DNA from: Gillisia mitskevichiae
GTDB lineage: Bacteria; Bacteroidota; Bacteroidia; Flavobacteriales; Flavobacteriaceae
Reading direction: 5' to 3'
Assembly: GCF_003634585.1 (NCBI RefSeq)
Contig: NZ_RBLG01000007.1
Span: forward strand, 16,438 to 80,437
Length of the DNA: 64,000 nucleotides
Shown: piece by piece, positions 26,381 to 34,724 of the stretch
Layout: each line of letters opens with the position of its first letter
How positions within the stretch are numbered: the first letter of the stretch is position 1
The notes under the pieces: model-generated
Databases searched by the model: none
What the model saw: the letters and a program-made list of their open reading frames with translations, nothing else
What the model was told of the DNA's origin: nothing
Position numbers and translations under genes: made by a program

Positions 26381-26410
26381 AAAATCCCGCAATTTGCGGG
26401 ATTTTTGTTT
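26381..26410. terminator. Bidirectional terminator after rny
   Basis: Seen: AAAATCCCGC (26381-26390) pairs with GCGGGATTTT (26396-26405) around AATTT; T-rich sequence follows on both strands. It serves rny and the convergent aldo/keto reductase gene. Confidence 0.92.
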
Positions 26411-26431
26411 TTATAAGGGCATCTCTAATTT

Positions 26432-27382
26432 CTACTTTTCGTCGTAGATATCTTCATAACTATTTCCTTTAGTAACAAAGAATTCTCCTGTTACATATCT
26501 AAAATGTTCGTCTAGATCTGCAATTTGTTTAAGATCCTCTTCATCCAATTTAACCCCTGTACTTTCAAGATTCTCAACTATTCTACCTTCATTAGTAGAT
26601 TTTGGAATTACAGCAGTTCCCCGTAAAGTATCCCAATTAATTATAACTTGTGCAGGAGAAGCTCCGTGTTTCTTTGCGATTTTTTTTATCACTTTATTCT
26701 CTAAAAGAGAAGGTTCATCTGGAGCTTTCATAGCATCCACTCTGTCCCCGCTTCCCAATGGAGAGTATGCAGTTAAATGAATTTCATTCTTGCTACAAAA
26801 TTCTATCAATGAATTTTGTTGTAGATAAGGATGTAATTCTACCTGGTTTACTTCTGGTCCATTCTCGGTCTTAGATAAAAGATCTTTCAATTTGGTAGCA
26901 CTAAAATTAGAAACTCCTACATGTCTTGTAAGACCTTCTTTTTTGGCTTCCAACATCTTATTCCATGTTTCTATGATAGGAGCTTCTTCAAGCGATAAAT
27001 AGTCTTCATCGTTCTCTGGAAATGCTACACCTGGTTTAAAAGCTACTGGCCAATGAATTAGATATAGATCTAAATAATCCAATTGTAGGTCTTTTAATGT
27101 TTGCTTTAGAGCAGGTATCACATCTTCAGATTTATGTGCATTGTTCCAAAGTTTAGAAGTGATCCATAGGTCCTCTCTTTTTACGATCCCTTCCTTTAAT
27201 ACCTCTGCAAGTGCTTCGCCAACTTCAGCTTCATTGCCATAAGTGGCTGCACAATCTATATGTCTGTAGCCATTTTCTATAGCGGTTTTTACAGCTTTTC
27301 CTACTTCTCCTTTATCAGATTTCCAAGTACCTAACCCAATGGCAGGCATTTTATCTCCGTTTTTAAAATTTAAATGCTTCAT
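26432..27382 (-). CDS. Aldo/keto reductase
   Basis: NADPH-dependent (beta/alpha)8 oxidoreductase reducing aldehydes or ketones. The 316-residue protein has the whole catalytic tetrad: D43 and Y48 in HIDCAATYGNEAEVG, K77 in WITSKLWNN and H110 in YLIHWPV. The cofactor-phosphate region is VIPKSTNEGRI. It is closest to the AKR family of eukaryotic-type alcohol and aldehyde reductases; the substrate cannot be told. It lies downstream of xerD but has no functional link with it. Confidence 0.92.
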   Translation of the reverse strand: MKHLNFKNGDKMPAIGLGTWKSDKGEVGKAVKTAIENGYRHIDCAATYGNEAEVGEALAEVLKEGIVKREDLWITSKLWNNAHKSEDVIPALKQTLKDLQLDYLDLYLIHWPVAFKPGVAFPENDEDYLSLEEAPIIETWNKMLEAKKEGLTRHVGVSNFSATKLKDLLSKTENGPEVNQVELHPYLQQNSLIEFCSKNEIHLTAYSPLGSGDRVDAMKAPDEPSLLENKVIKKIAKKHGASPAQVIINWDTLRGTAVIPKSTNEGRIVENLESTGVKLDEEDLKQIADLDEHFRYVTGEFFVTKGNSYEDIYDEK

Positions 27383-27390
27383 TTTTATAA

Positions 27391-27428
27391 TTTTTATTGA
27401 ATTTACTCAGGAAGAGGCTCAATAAAAA
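27391..27428 (-). terminator. AT-rich inverted repeat between xerD and the reductase gene
   Basis: Seen: TTTTTATTGA (27391-27400) and TCAATAAAAA (27419-27428) are perfect 10-bp partners around an 18-nt loop. It may end the xerD transcript, but it is AT-rich and could also act as a regulatory hairpin in the reductase leader, ending only 9 bp before its start codon. Confidence 0.4.
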
Positions 27429-27453
27429 ATTAAATGAGAGGTTTAGCAAAACA

Positions 27454-28356
27454 TTAATAATTGCTTCTGGGGTGAAAACTGTTTATCACTTCTTTTAAAT
27501 GACTTTTGTCTACATGCATATAAATTTCTGTAGTCGTGATACTTTCATGACCCAGCATTAGTTGTATAGCTCTTAGATCGGCACCATTTTCCAATAAATG
27601 GGTAGCAAAGGAATGTCTAAAAGTGTGAGGGCTTATTTTCTTCTTAATTCCAGACTGTTCTGCAAGTTTTCGAACTATGGTAAAGATCATTGCTCGGGTA
27701 AGGGAATTGCCTCTTCTGTTTAAAAAGATAATATCTGATGCCTTTGGATGGATAGGGGAATTGTTTCTCGAGTTTTGAAGATATTCTGTAATATATTGTT
27801 CAGTAATAGAACTTACTGGAACAAAGCGCTGTTTATCGCCTTTTCCAGTAACCTTTATAAATCCTTCCTTAAAGTATAGATCGGAAATTTTAAGATCTAA
27901 TAATTCAGAGACTCGGAGGCCACAGCCATATAAGGTTTCAATAATAGCTCTATTTCTTTCTCCCTGCGCATTAGATAAGTCTATATTAAATATCATTTTA
28001 TCTATTTCAGCAAGTGAAAGTACATCTGGTAGTTTTCTGCCGATCTTTGGAGACTCAATTATTTCCATTGGATTATTATCTCTATATCCTTCAAAGATCA
28101 GATAATCAAAAAAGCTTTTTAATCCAGAGATCACTCTAGATTGTGATCTGGGATTTAAGGATTTAGCAATTTCAAAAACAAATTTCTGGAGTATTCCTGC
28201 TGATATCTTTATAGGAGATATCTGTATCTTATTAAGCATTAAATAGTTAATAAGTTTATGAATATCTAAAGAGTAGTTGGTAACAGAATTGTCTGATAGC
28301 CCACGTTCTATCCGCATAAAATTCTTAAAGTCTTGTAGAGCTTGTTCCCAAGTCAT
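27454..28356 (-). CDS. xerD: Site-specific tyrosine recombinase XerD
   Basis: Chromosome-dimer resolvase that works with XerC at dif under FtsK control. The start at 28356 (MTWEQALQDF) gives 300 residues, the usual length; a frame with six more codons exists upstream. The N-terminal SAM-like DNA-binding domain (about 1-100) is followed by the catalytic domain with all active-site residues: R148 (GCGLRVSEL), K172 (GKGDKQRF), H244 and R247 (HTFRHSF), H270 (MLGHESI) and Y279 (TEIYMHV). It is divergent from a row of outer-membrane barrel genes. No integron, att site or phage gene is near, so a housekeeping role is likely. Confidence 0.9.
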   Translation of the reverse strand: MTWEQALQDFKNFMRIERGLSDNSVTNYSLDIHKLINYLMLNKIQISPIKISAGILQKFVFEIAKSLNPRSQSRVISGLKSFFDYLIFEGYRDNNPMEIIESPKIGRKLPDVLSLAEIDKMIFNIDLSNAQGERNRAIIETLYGCGLRVSELLDLKISDLYFKEGFIKVTGKGDKQRFVPVSSITEQYITEYLQNSRNNSPIHPKASDIIFLNRRGNSLTRAMIFTIVRKLAEQSGIKKKISPHTFRHSFATHLLENGADLRAIQLMLGHESITTTEIYMHVDKSHLKEVINSFHPRSNY

Positions 28357-28437
28357 ATTTATGATTATTAACAAAAGCTAGGCTTACAATTAGCAATACT
28401 TTAGGTTTGAATAACACTTCCTTAACAAATGTAGGAC

Positions 28438-28445
28438 TAATTTTG
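28438..28445 (+). promoter_or_regulatory. -7 promoter box for the first outer-membrane barrel gene
   Basis: Seen: TAATTTTG followed by C, a perfect TAnnTTTG box 24 bp before the ATG at 28470. No TTTG lies at the right distance upstream, so the -33 half is weak. Confidence 0.55.
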
Positions 28446-28469
28446 CTCGTGAACTTAAAATAAAAATAT

Positions 28470-29081
28470 ATGAAAAAGTCGATTTTATTAATAGGAATAG
28501 CTTTATTGAGTTTGGGTAGCTTAAGCGCTCAAGAATATGTGAAATTTGGAGTTAAGGGAGGAATTAATTCCAGTACTTTTAGAGGTGATGGGTTTGGTGA
28601 TTTTGACAATCCAGATTCTAGAACTTCTTTTAATCTAGGTCTTTTAGCAGAGATACCTGTTTCAGACAAATTTTCTATACAGCCAGAGGTTCTATATTCC
28701 GGGCAAGGTTATGATATTGTAAGTAGAGATAATGCAAACGATGTTGAATACCAGTTAGATTATATTAATGTTCCTGTTTTGGCTAAATACTATCTTGTTG
28801 AGGGTCTTTCTTTAGAGGCAGGTCCACAAATTGGATTTTTGGTGAACAGTGAAATCGATAGAAATCCAGGTGGTGATAGTGGAGATTTTTCTTTAAATGA
28901 AGATCAGTTTAATAAAGTAGATATTAGTTTAGGACTTGGAGCTTCTTATAAGTTTAGAGGAGGATTTTTCGTAAATGCACGATATAATCATGGTCTTACA
29001 GATGTTTATGATGATTCCTTTTTTAGTAATAGTGATGTTAAACACTCTGTTTTCCAGGGTGGTATTGGGTTTCTTTTCTAG
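28470..29081 (+). CDS. PorT-like outer-membrane beta-barrel protein
   Basis: A 203-residue protein with signal peptide MKKSILLIGIALLSLGSLSA and an eight-stranded-type barrel. Strands alternate as in VKFGVKGGINSSTF, FSIQPEVLYSGQGYDIV, YINVPVLAKYYL, LSLEAGPQIGFLV and FFVNARYNHGLTDV, ending with an aromatic residue (GIGFLF) as barrel proteins do. The pattern matches the outer membrane beta-barrel (PorT/OMP_b-brl_2) family. Small barrels of this type have no assigned transport role. It has its own promoter box and terminator. Confidence 0.85.
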   Translation: MKKSILLIGIALLSLGSLSAQEYVKFGVKGGINSSTFRGDGFGDFDNPDSRTSFNLGLLAEIPVSDKFSIQPEVLYSGQGYDIVSRDNANDVEYQLDYINVPVLAKYYLVEGLSLEAGPQIGFLVNSEIDRNPGGDSGDFSLNEDQFNKVDISLGLGASYKFRGGFFVNARYNHGLTDVYDDSFFSNSDVKHSVFQGGIGFLF

Positions 29082-29103
29082 AGAATTCTTATTTATAAAG
29101 AAT

Positions 29104-29134
29104 AAGGCGCAACTGTAGAGTTGTGCCTTTTTTA
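29104..29134 (+). terminator. Terminator after the first barrel gene
   Basis: Seen: AAGGCGCAACT (29104-29114) pairs with AGTTGTGCCTT (29119-29129, one G-U), then a T-run. Confidence 0.9.
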
Positions 29135-29255
29135 TTTGCTTTTTGTCGTAAACTGCTGAAAATCAGTGTAAATAAATCCCTTCATTATGTTTAAATCCAT
29201 GATTTGTTCAATTTTTTTTGATAATTTTAAGTAACTAATCTTAAAAATAACGATC

Positions 29256-29723
29256 ATGAAAAAGTTAGTAATTTCTTTTTTTGTTTTATTTATGGGAATA
29301 ACTTCGGCCTTTAGTCAGGGTGATTTTAGGTTCGGAGTTAATGGTGGAATTCCAGTGGGAGATGTAGAAGATTTTTCAAATTTCCATTTAGGTACAGATG
29401 TCGCATATATGTTTAATGTTGCGGAAGTTTTAGATGTTGGGCCATTGCTTGGATATTCTCATTATTTTGTTGAGGATGATTTTGATGATATTCAGTTCAT
29501 TCCCGTAGCGGCTTCGGGTCGTTTTGGACTCTCTTCATTTTATCTGGGAGCAGATCTTGGTTATGCAATAGGGGTAGATGATGGAAATGACGGAGGATTC
29601 TATTATAGACCAATGCTGGGATACAGGATAGGGAAATTGGGAATCGCGGCTTCTTATGAAGGTATAAGTATGGATGGTGGTAGCATTAATTCTATTAATC
29701 TAGGTATAGAATTCGGTTTATAG
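29256..29723 (+). CDS. Small outer-membrane beta-barrel protein
   Basis: A 155-residue protein with signal peptide MKKLVISFFVLFMGITSAFS and short alternating strands: FRFGVNGGIPVGDV, DVGPLLGYSHYFV, FYLGADLGYAIGV, FYYRPMLGYRIGK and a final NLGIEFGL. It is shorter than the flanking barrels and rich in Asp and Gly. Related in style to its neighbours, but too diverged for me to call it a tandem duplicate. It is flanked by terminators on both sides, so it must have its own promoter. Confidence 0.78.
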   Translation: MKKLVISFFVLFMGITSAFSQGDFRFGVNGGIPVGDVEDFSNFHLGTDVAYMFNVAEVLDVGPLLGYSHYFVEDDFDDIQFIPVAASGRFGLSSFYLGADLGYAIGVDDGNDGGFYYRPMLGYRIGKLGIAASYEGISMDGGSINSINLGIEFGL

Positions 29724-29745
29724 AATTACTATGTACTATGAATAT

Positions 29746-29776
29746 AAAAAGTAGGTGTTTTGCACCTACTTTTTTA
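29746..29776 (+). terminator. Terminator after the second barrel gene
   Basis: Seen: AAAAAGTAGGTG (29746-29757) and CACCTACTTTTT (29763-29774) pair perfectly. Confidence 0.92.
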
Positions 29777-29841
29777 TTGATTTAAATTTATTAGGTTCAA
29801 AATTGATATTTATGGTACTTTTATTTTTTAAAATTAGGAGT

Positions 29842-30408
29842 ATGGCAAGAATAGCTTTTATTATATTAATATTTCTACTCTCAACATCGATCTTAAATGC
29901 ACAATATAGAAGATCTAAAGACACAAAGGTTGGATTTATTAGCGGTTACGTTTATGCTCAGGTAAATGGAGAGAAAGATAACGCGAGATGGAATGATTAT
30001 GGTTCAGGAGTTTATGGAGGTGCATTTGTGGATATTTACATTACAGACAAATTTCATTTACAGCCAGCGGTAAATTTCGCATATGTAAATGATTTTAATA
30101 TTATCTATTTACCACTTATGCTAAAATATCAAATCGGCCAAAAGGGGTTTAATGTGCAAGCAGGAACTCAAGTAACTTATTTGTTAGGGAGTGAAGATGT
30201 TACCGGTACCAAAGATCAGTTTGGATGGGAGCTAGGTGCAGGATTGGGCATGGATATTACTAAATCTTTTTTTATTCAGGGGAGATATACGTATGAAGTA
30301 AGTAGGAGAAAAGTGGATGATTACCTTGGACAACCTTCCCAAGATTTTAAATTCAATAATATAATGATTGGTATTGGGTATAGGTTAAGTCCTGTAGACA
30401 GATTATAA
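29842..30408 (+). CDS. Outer-membrane beta-barrel protein
   Basis: The frame is open from 29755, inside the terminator, but ATG at 29842 is the likely start: it follows TTAGGAG, a rare good ribosome site here, and opens the signal MARIAFIILIFLLSTSILNA. The 189-residue protein has barrel strands TKVGFISGYVYAQV, FHLQPAVNFAYV, IIYLPLMLKYQIG, FNVQAGTQVTYLLG, FFIQGRYTYEV and a final IMIGIGYRLS. It is third in the barrel row and is followed 40 bp later by aroQ. Confidence 0.78.
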   Translation: MARIAFIILIFLLSTSILNAQYRRSKDTKVGFISGYVYAQVNGEKDNARWNDYGSGVYGGAFVDIYITDKFHLQPAVNFAYVNDFNIIYLPLMLKYQIGQKGFNVQAGTQVTYLLGSEDVTGTKDQFGWELGAGLGMDITKSFFIQGRYTYEVSRRKVDDYLGQPSQDFKFNNIMIGIGYRLSPVDRL

Positions 30409-30448
30409 TTTCACTTAAACGCCTGATTAAAATCTATAAAGAGAACCT

Positions 30449-30868
30449 ATGAAATTAATTATTATAAATGGTCCTAATCTCAATCTTTTAGGAACTAGGG
30501 AGCCAGATACTTATGGAGATCAGAGTTTTGAAGATTATTTTTCCAAACTTCAATTTCAATTTAGAGATGCCGAATTATCTCATTTTCAGAGTAACATAGA
30601 AGGAGAGTTGATCGACGAATTGCAAAAGGCAGATAAAGAATTTGATGGTATTATTTTAAATGCTGCGGCCTATACTCATACTTCTATAGGGATTGGAGAT
30701 GCTGTTAAAGCTATTGCTACTCCAGTGGTAGAAGTACATATTTCCAACACCTATTCCAGAGAAAAATTTAGACATAAATCCTTTATATCTCCAAATGCTA
30801 AAGGCGTAATTCTAGGTTTTGGACTGCAGAGTTACGATCTAGCTATCGCGAGTTTTATTAAACAATAA
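30449..30868 (+). CDS. aroQ: 3-Dehydroquinate dehydratase, type II
   Basis: Third step of the shikimate pathway: trans-dehydration of 3-dehydroquinate in a dodecameric enzyme. The 139-residue protein has IINGPNLNLLGTREPDTYG with R17 and Y22 of the active-site lid, SNIEGELIDEL, the NAAAYTHTSIGIGDAV loop, and VVEVHISNTYSREKFRHKS with the catalytic His. It is followed after 4 bp by the Dph6-like gene. Confidence 0.95.
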   Translation: MKLIIINGPNLNLLGTREPDTYGDQSFEDYFSKLQFQFRDAELSHFQSNIEGELIDELQKADKEFDGIILNAAAYTHTSIGIGDAVKAIATPVVEVHISNTYSREKFRHKSFISPNAKGVILGFGLQSYDLAIASFIKQ

Positions 30869-30872
30869 GCTC

Positions 30873-31595
30873 ATGTATAAATCATATTTAAATTGGAGTA
30901 GTGGTAAGGATGCTGCTTTTTCTTTATATAAGATCCAAAAGGCTGGAGAATATAAGGTGGAAAAACTTATTACCACTATAAACTCTGAAGTAGATAGAGT
31001 TTCCATGCATGGAGTGAGAAAGGATTTGTTACAGCGGCAAGCTGAAAGTATTGGAATACCCCTGGAATTGATAGCATTGGATGGAACCGTTTCTATGGAA
31101 GAATATAATTCTATAATGGCTGAAGCGGTTAATAAACTGAGATCTGAAGATCATTCCCATGCTATATTTGGAGACATATTTCTAGAAGATCTTAGAACGT
31201 ATAGGGAGGAACAACTAAAAAAAATAGATATAACCGCAGTTTTCCCTCTTTGGAAAAAGAATACAAAACACTTAATAACTGAATTCATTGAGTTAGGATT
31301 TAAAGCGATCACAGTTTGTGTAAATGCAAAAGTTTTAGATAAGTCGTTTTGCGGAAGAGAAATAGATCTAGATTTTATAAACAGCTTACCTGCAAATGTT
31401 GATCCCTGTGGGGAACATGGGGAATTTCATACTTTTGTTTATGATGGTCCAAATTTTAAAGAACCTGTAAGATTTGAAATTGGAGAAATAATCGAAAAAA
31501 AATATTCTCCATCCAAAACAGAGGATGACTGCTTTAAAGAAAAAACTGAATCTTGGGATACCGCATTTTGGTATTGTGATCTTCTACCGATATAA
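30873..31595 (+). CDS. Dph6-like ATP-pyrophosphatase (diphthine-ammonia ligase family)
   Basis: A 240-residue PP-loop ATPase of the adenine-nucleotide alpha-hydrolase superfamily. The P-loop is NWSSGKDAAFSLY at residues 7-19, where most members have WSGGKDS. Other family marks are RVSMHGVRKDLL, IFGDIFLEDLRTYRE and NVDPCGEHGEFHTFVYDGP. The eukaryotic relative makes diphthamide from diphthine on EF-2. Bacteria lack diphthamide, so the reaction here must be another amidation or a related ATP-dependent step and is unknown. It is probably co-transcribed with aroQ. Confidence 0.85.
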   Translation: MYKSYLNWSSGKDAAFSLYKIQKAGEYKVEKLITTINSEVDRVSMHGVRKDLLQRQAESIGIPLELIALDGTVSMEEYNSIMAEAVNKLRSEDHSHAIFGDIFLEDLRTYREEQLKKIDITAVFPLWKKNTKHLITEFIELGFKAITVCVNAKVLDKSFCGREIDLDFINSLPANVDPCGEHGEFHTFVYDGPNFKEPVRFEIGEIIEKKYSPSKTEDDCFKEKTESWDTAFWYCDLLPI

Positions 31596-31600
31596 AACAA

Positions 31601-31631
31601 AAAAAGCTCCGATATTTCGGAGCTTTTTTAT
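31601..31631. terminator. Bidirectional terminator between the Dph6-like gene and lpdA
   Basis: Seen: AAAAAGCTCCGA (31601-31612) pairs with TCGGAGCTTTTT (31617-31628) around TATT. Confidence 0.93.
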
Positions 31632-31646
31632 ATAAACCTTTTAATG

Positions 31647-33038
31647 TTATAGATGAATCACTTCTCCATAAGCAGCTGCCACAGCTTCCATCACTGCTTC
31701 ACTCATTGTTGGGTGAGGATGAATAGCTTTTAAAACTTCATGTCCTGTAGTTTCCAATTTTCTACCAAGAACAGCTTCAGCGATCATATCTGTTACTCCT
31801 GCACCAATCATATGACAACCTAACCATTCACCATATTTAGCATCAAAAATAACTTTTACGAAACCGTCTGGGGTTCCTGCAGCTTTTGCTTTTCCAGATG
31901 CAGAGAAAGGAAATTTACCAACTTTAAGTTCGTAACCAGCCTCTTTAGCTTGCTTTTCTGTCATTCCAACAGATGCAATTTCCGGGGTTGCATAGGTACA
32001 TCCAGGGATATTTCCATAATCTATTGCTTCCACATGAACTCCTGCTATTTTTTCTACACAAGTAATTCCTTCAGCAGAAGCTACGTGAGCAAGCGCAGGT
32101 CCAGCTACCACATCTCCAATTGCATAAATACCTGCAACATTAGTTTGGTACCATTCATCTACAAGAATCTTATCTTTATCTGTTTTAATACCAAGTTCTT
32201 CTAAACCGATATTTTCAATATTAGTTTTAATTCCAACTGCAGAAAGTACGATCTCTGCTTCTAGAGTTTCTTCCCCTTTTTTGGTCTTAACTTTAGCTTT
32301 TATCAATTTTCCAGAAGTGTCAACACTTTCTACAGAAGAATTGGTCATTACCTTAATACCGGCTTTTTTCACACTTCTTTCAAACTGCTTAGAAACCTCT
32401 TCATCTTCTAAAGGAACTAAATTTGGAAGGAATTCTACTATAGTAACATCTGTTCCCATAGCATTATAAAAATGAGCAAATTCCACTCCAATTGCCCCAG
32501 AACCAACTACGATCATAGATTTTGGTTGGGTCTTTAAAGTCATTGCTTCACGATATCCAATCACTTTCTTACCATCTTGTTTAAGATTTGGTAACTCTCT
32601 AGATCTTGCGCCAGTTGCAACAATTATATGATCTGCCTCTACATCTTTTTTCTTATTATCTTTATCTGTAACCTCAACTTTTTTTCCGCCCTTAAGTTTT
32701 CCGTAACCCTCAATAACGTCTATCTTATTCTTTTTCATTAAGAATTGAACACCTTTGCTCATTCCTTCTGCTACATCTCTACTTCGCTTTACAACAGCTC
32801 CAAAATCTTTATCTGGATTCTGAAGAGTAAGACCATAGTCTTCTGCATGTTTTAAATAATCGAATACCTGAGCACTTTTAAGTAAAGCTTTTGTTGGGAT
32901 ACAACCCCAGTTAAGACATACACCTCCAAGTTTTTCCTTTTCGATGATTGCGGTTTTAAAACCAAGTTGTGAAGCGCGAATTGCGGTTACGTAACCTCCT
33001 GGACCACTTCCTAGAACAACGATATCGTATTTACTCAT
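31647..33038 (-). CDS. lpdA: Dihydrolipoyl dehydrogenase
   Basis: FAD-dependent E3 subunit of pyruvate and 2-oxoglutarate dehydrogenase complexes: reoxidises dihydrolipoyl groups with NAD. The 463-residue protein has the FAD-binding GSGPGGYVTAIRA, the redox disulfide C41 and C46 in GGVCLNWGCIPTK, a second nucleotide site GSGAIGVEFA, YAIGDVVAGPALAHVA, and the C-terminal catalytic HPHPTMSEAV. It is not beside E1 or E2 genes. A CGAATTTA stretch at 33072 is a one-mismatch promoter box on its strand. Confidence 0.94.
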   Translation of the reverse strand: MSKYDIVVLGSGPGGYVTAIRASQLGFKTAIIEKEKLGGVCLNWGCIPTKALLKSAQVFDYLKHAEDYGLTLQNPDKDFGAVVKRSRDVAEGMSKGVQFLMKKNKIDVIEGYGKLKGGKKVEVTDKDNKKKDVEADHIIVATGARSRELPNLKQDGKKVIGYREAMTLKTQPKSMIVVGSGAIGVEFAHFYNAMGTDVTIVEFLPNLVPLEDEEVSKQFERSVKKAGIKVMTNSSVESVDTSGKLIKAKVKTKKGEETLEAEIVLSAVGIKTNIENIGLEELGIKTDKDKILVDEWYQTNVAGIYAIGDVVAGPALAHVASAEGITCVEKIAGVHVEAIDYGNIPGCTYATPEIASVGMTEKQAKEAGYELKVGKFPFSASGKAKAAGTPDGFVKVIFDAKYGEWLGCHMIGAGVTDMIAEAVLGRKLETTGHEVLKAIHPHPTMSEAVMEAVAAAYGEVIHL

Positions 33039-33145
33039 ATTTCGAAATTTTTATGACATTTTTAGAAGTTGCGAATTTAAGGAATATAAGCCTAAACTGA
33101 AAGAATTAGAATTAGTGAAATTACCAGATTAAGAATTTAAATAAA

Positions 33146-33174
33146 AATGGCTCTACTTATTATGTAGAGCCATT
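33146..33174 (-). terminator. Terminator of the collagen-like lipoprotein gene
   Basis: Seen: AATGGCTCTAC (33146-33156) and GTAGAGCCATT (33164-33174) pair perfectly; the minus strand continues into TTTTAT. Confidence 0.88.
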
Positions 33175-33198
33175 GAGAAAATAGTATTTATTATCTAT

Positions 33199-33771
33199 TT
33201 ATTTTTTGATCACATCTGCTTCTCTAATATTCAATTCTTTCATTACTGCATTCATATTAGTTAAATCCAATTGTTTTCTATTTTCAGCAAAAGCGGCTGG
33301 AACAACTATAATTCTGAATTTTTGATTTAATCTGAATTCAGAATTTAAAGCAGCATAGTTTAATGCACTTCCATCTGAATTAATTCCGTCTAAGAAGATA
33401 AAAACATCTTCGTAAGTAAAGTCGAAATTATACTGTACTGTTTTGTCTCCTTGAAAATAGGTTTGTGGTAAAGCTCTAAAAATTTCGATAGGAACTCCAT
33501 TTGCATCATCATTTCCATCTCCTACTTTAACGTAAACCAAAACTGCATCCGATTCAAAAACCTCAACTCCTTCATCATCAAAAAATAAAGAAAGTGTATA
33601 ATCATTTGCAGCAGTAAAATCTCCGGGAAGATCTATTGCTGTTCCAATATATCCATTTACACCAGATGGTCCTTCAGGTCCCTGAGGTCCAGGAGGTCCT
33701 TGTACACTATCTGAGGTACAAGAGGTCATGGCGAAAAGCGCACATATTATAAGGGTAGATAATTTTTTCAT
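33199..33771 (-). CDS. Collagen-like lipoprotein
   Basis: A 190-residue predicted lipoprotein: signal MKKLSTLIICALFAMTSC with C18, then a short Gly-X-Y collagen-like stretch GPPGPQGPEGPSGVNG (about 25-40). The rest is a beta-rich globular domain (SLFFDDEGVEVFESDAVLVY, IIVVPAAFAENRKQ). Short collagen stalks like this occur in many flavobacterial lipoproteins and probably act as spacers or trimerising stems rather than true collagen fibres. It is 17 bp downstream of msrB on the same strand and may be co-transcribed. Confidence 0.8.
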   Translation of the reverse strand: MKKLSTLIICALFAMTSCTSDSVQGPPGPQGPEGPSGVNGYIGTAIDLPGDFTAANDYTLSLFFDDEGVEVFESDAVLVYVKVGDGNDDANGVPIEIFRALPQTYFQGDKTVQYNFDFTYEDVFIFLDGINSDGSALNYAALNSEFRLNQKFRIIVVPAAFAENRKQLDLTNMNAVMKELNIREADVIKK

Positions 33772-33788
33772 AATTTAATTTTTAAAGT

Positions 33789-34187
33789 TTAAGAATTTTT
33801 ATTGAAATCTATACTTGCTGAATTTACACAAAATCTTTGACCTGACGGGGAAGGGCCATCATCAAATACATGACCTAGATGACCTCCACAATTGGCACAA
33901 AGAATCTCTGTTCTTATCATTCCAAATGTTTTGTCTTGCACATATTCTATAGTTCCTTCTATTGCTTCATCAAAGCTAGGCCATCCACATGAGCTTTCGA
34001 ATTTGCTATTGCTTTCAAAAAGTTTTGCTTTGCAGGCAGCACATTGATATTCCCCATTATCAAAATGAAGATTGTATTTCCCAGAATTTGGAGCTTCAGT
34101 TCCCTTTTGCCTTAGAACTCGATATTGTTCTTCAGAAAGTTCTTTTTTCCATTCCTCTTCTGTCTTCTCTATATTATACTTTTTCAT
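33789..34187 (-). CDS. msrB: Peptide-methionine (R)-S-oxide reductase, cytoplasmic copy
   Basis: Repairs methionine-R-sulfoxide in oxidised proteins. The 132-residue protein has no signal peptide. It has the four zinc cysteines in YQCAACKAKLF and ILCANCGGHLGHVF, the substrate motif SSCGWPSFDEA, and the catalytic cysteine in GQRFCVNSASIDF. It lies 11 bp after a second msrB with a lipoprotein signal; the pair seems to serve two compartments. Confidence 0.93.
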   Translation of the reverse strand: MKKYNIEKTEEEWKKELSEEQYRVLRQKGTEAPNSGKYNLHFDNGEYQCAACKAKLFESNSKFESSCGWPSFDEAIEGTIEYVQDKTFGMIRTEILCANCGGHLGHVFDDGPSPSGQRFCVNSASIDFNKNS

Positions 34188-34198
34188 TAAATATATCT

Positions 34199-34699
34199 TT
34201 ATTTAGTATCTGGTATAAATTTCATGGCATCTCCATTTATACAATGTCTTTCTCCAGTAGTTTCTTGGGGACCATCATTAAATAAATGTCCTAAATGACC
34301 TCCGCAGGTAGCACAATGAATTTCATCTCTGGAATAACCTAATTTAGAATCAGATCCCATTTCTATTCCACTATTAATTGCTCTATCAAAACTTGGCCAT
34401 CCAGTTCCACTATCAAATTTGTGCTCCGTTTTATATAGTTTAGTTCCACAGGCAGCACAAACAAAAGTTCCTGGTTTTTTAATATCATTCAACTCGCTTG
34501 AGAAAGGTCTTTCTGTTCCTGCCTTTCTAAGGATTTGGTACTGAGCTGGAGTTAAAATTTCTTTCCATTCAGCATCTGTTTTTGAAACTTCAAATTTTGA
34601 AGCTACCTCCTTTGACTTTGATTCAGAATTACTTTTCTGAGCATTGCTATTACAACTAATAGCGACAATTGCTAAAAATGCAAAAAATAAATTTTTCAT
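34199..34699 (-). CDS. msrB: Peptide-methionine (R)-S-oxide reductase, lipoprotein copy
   Basis: A second MsrB of 166 residues with the lipoprotein signal MKNLFFAFLAIVAISC, so it should sit in the periplasm or on an outer membrane leaflet. The enzyme domain is complete: zinc cysteines in FVCAACGTKLY and IHCATCGGHLGHLF, substrate motif GTGWPSFDRA and catalytic cysteine in ERHCINGDAM. A charged linker (about 17-45) separates anchor and domain. It is first of the two tandem msrB genes. Confidence 0.92.
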   Translation of the reverse strand: MKNLFFAFLAIVAISCNSNAQKSNSESKSKEVASKFEVSKTDAEWKEILTPAQYQILRKAGTERPFSSELNDIKKPGTFVCAACGTKLYKTEHKFDSGTGWPSFDRAINSGIEMGSDSKLGYSRDEIHCATCGGHLGHLFNDGPQETTGERHCINGDAMKFIPDTK

Positions 34700-34724
34700 G
34701 TTTTTATTTTTAAATCTACAAAGA

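Noticed and set aside
27454..28356. The tyrosine recombinase could mark an integrated element.
   Set aside because: It has XerD length and motifs, housekeeping neighbours, and no att-like repeat, phage or plasmid gene nearby.
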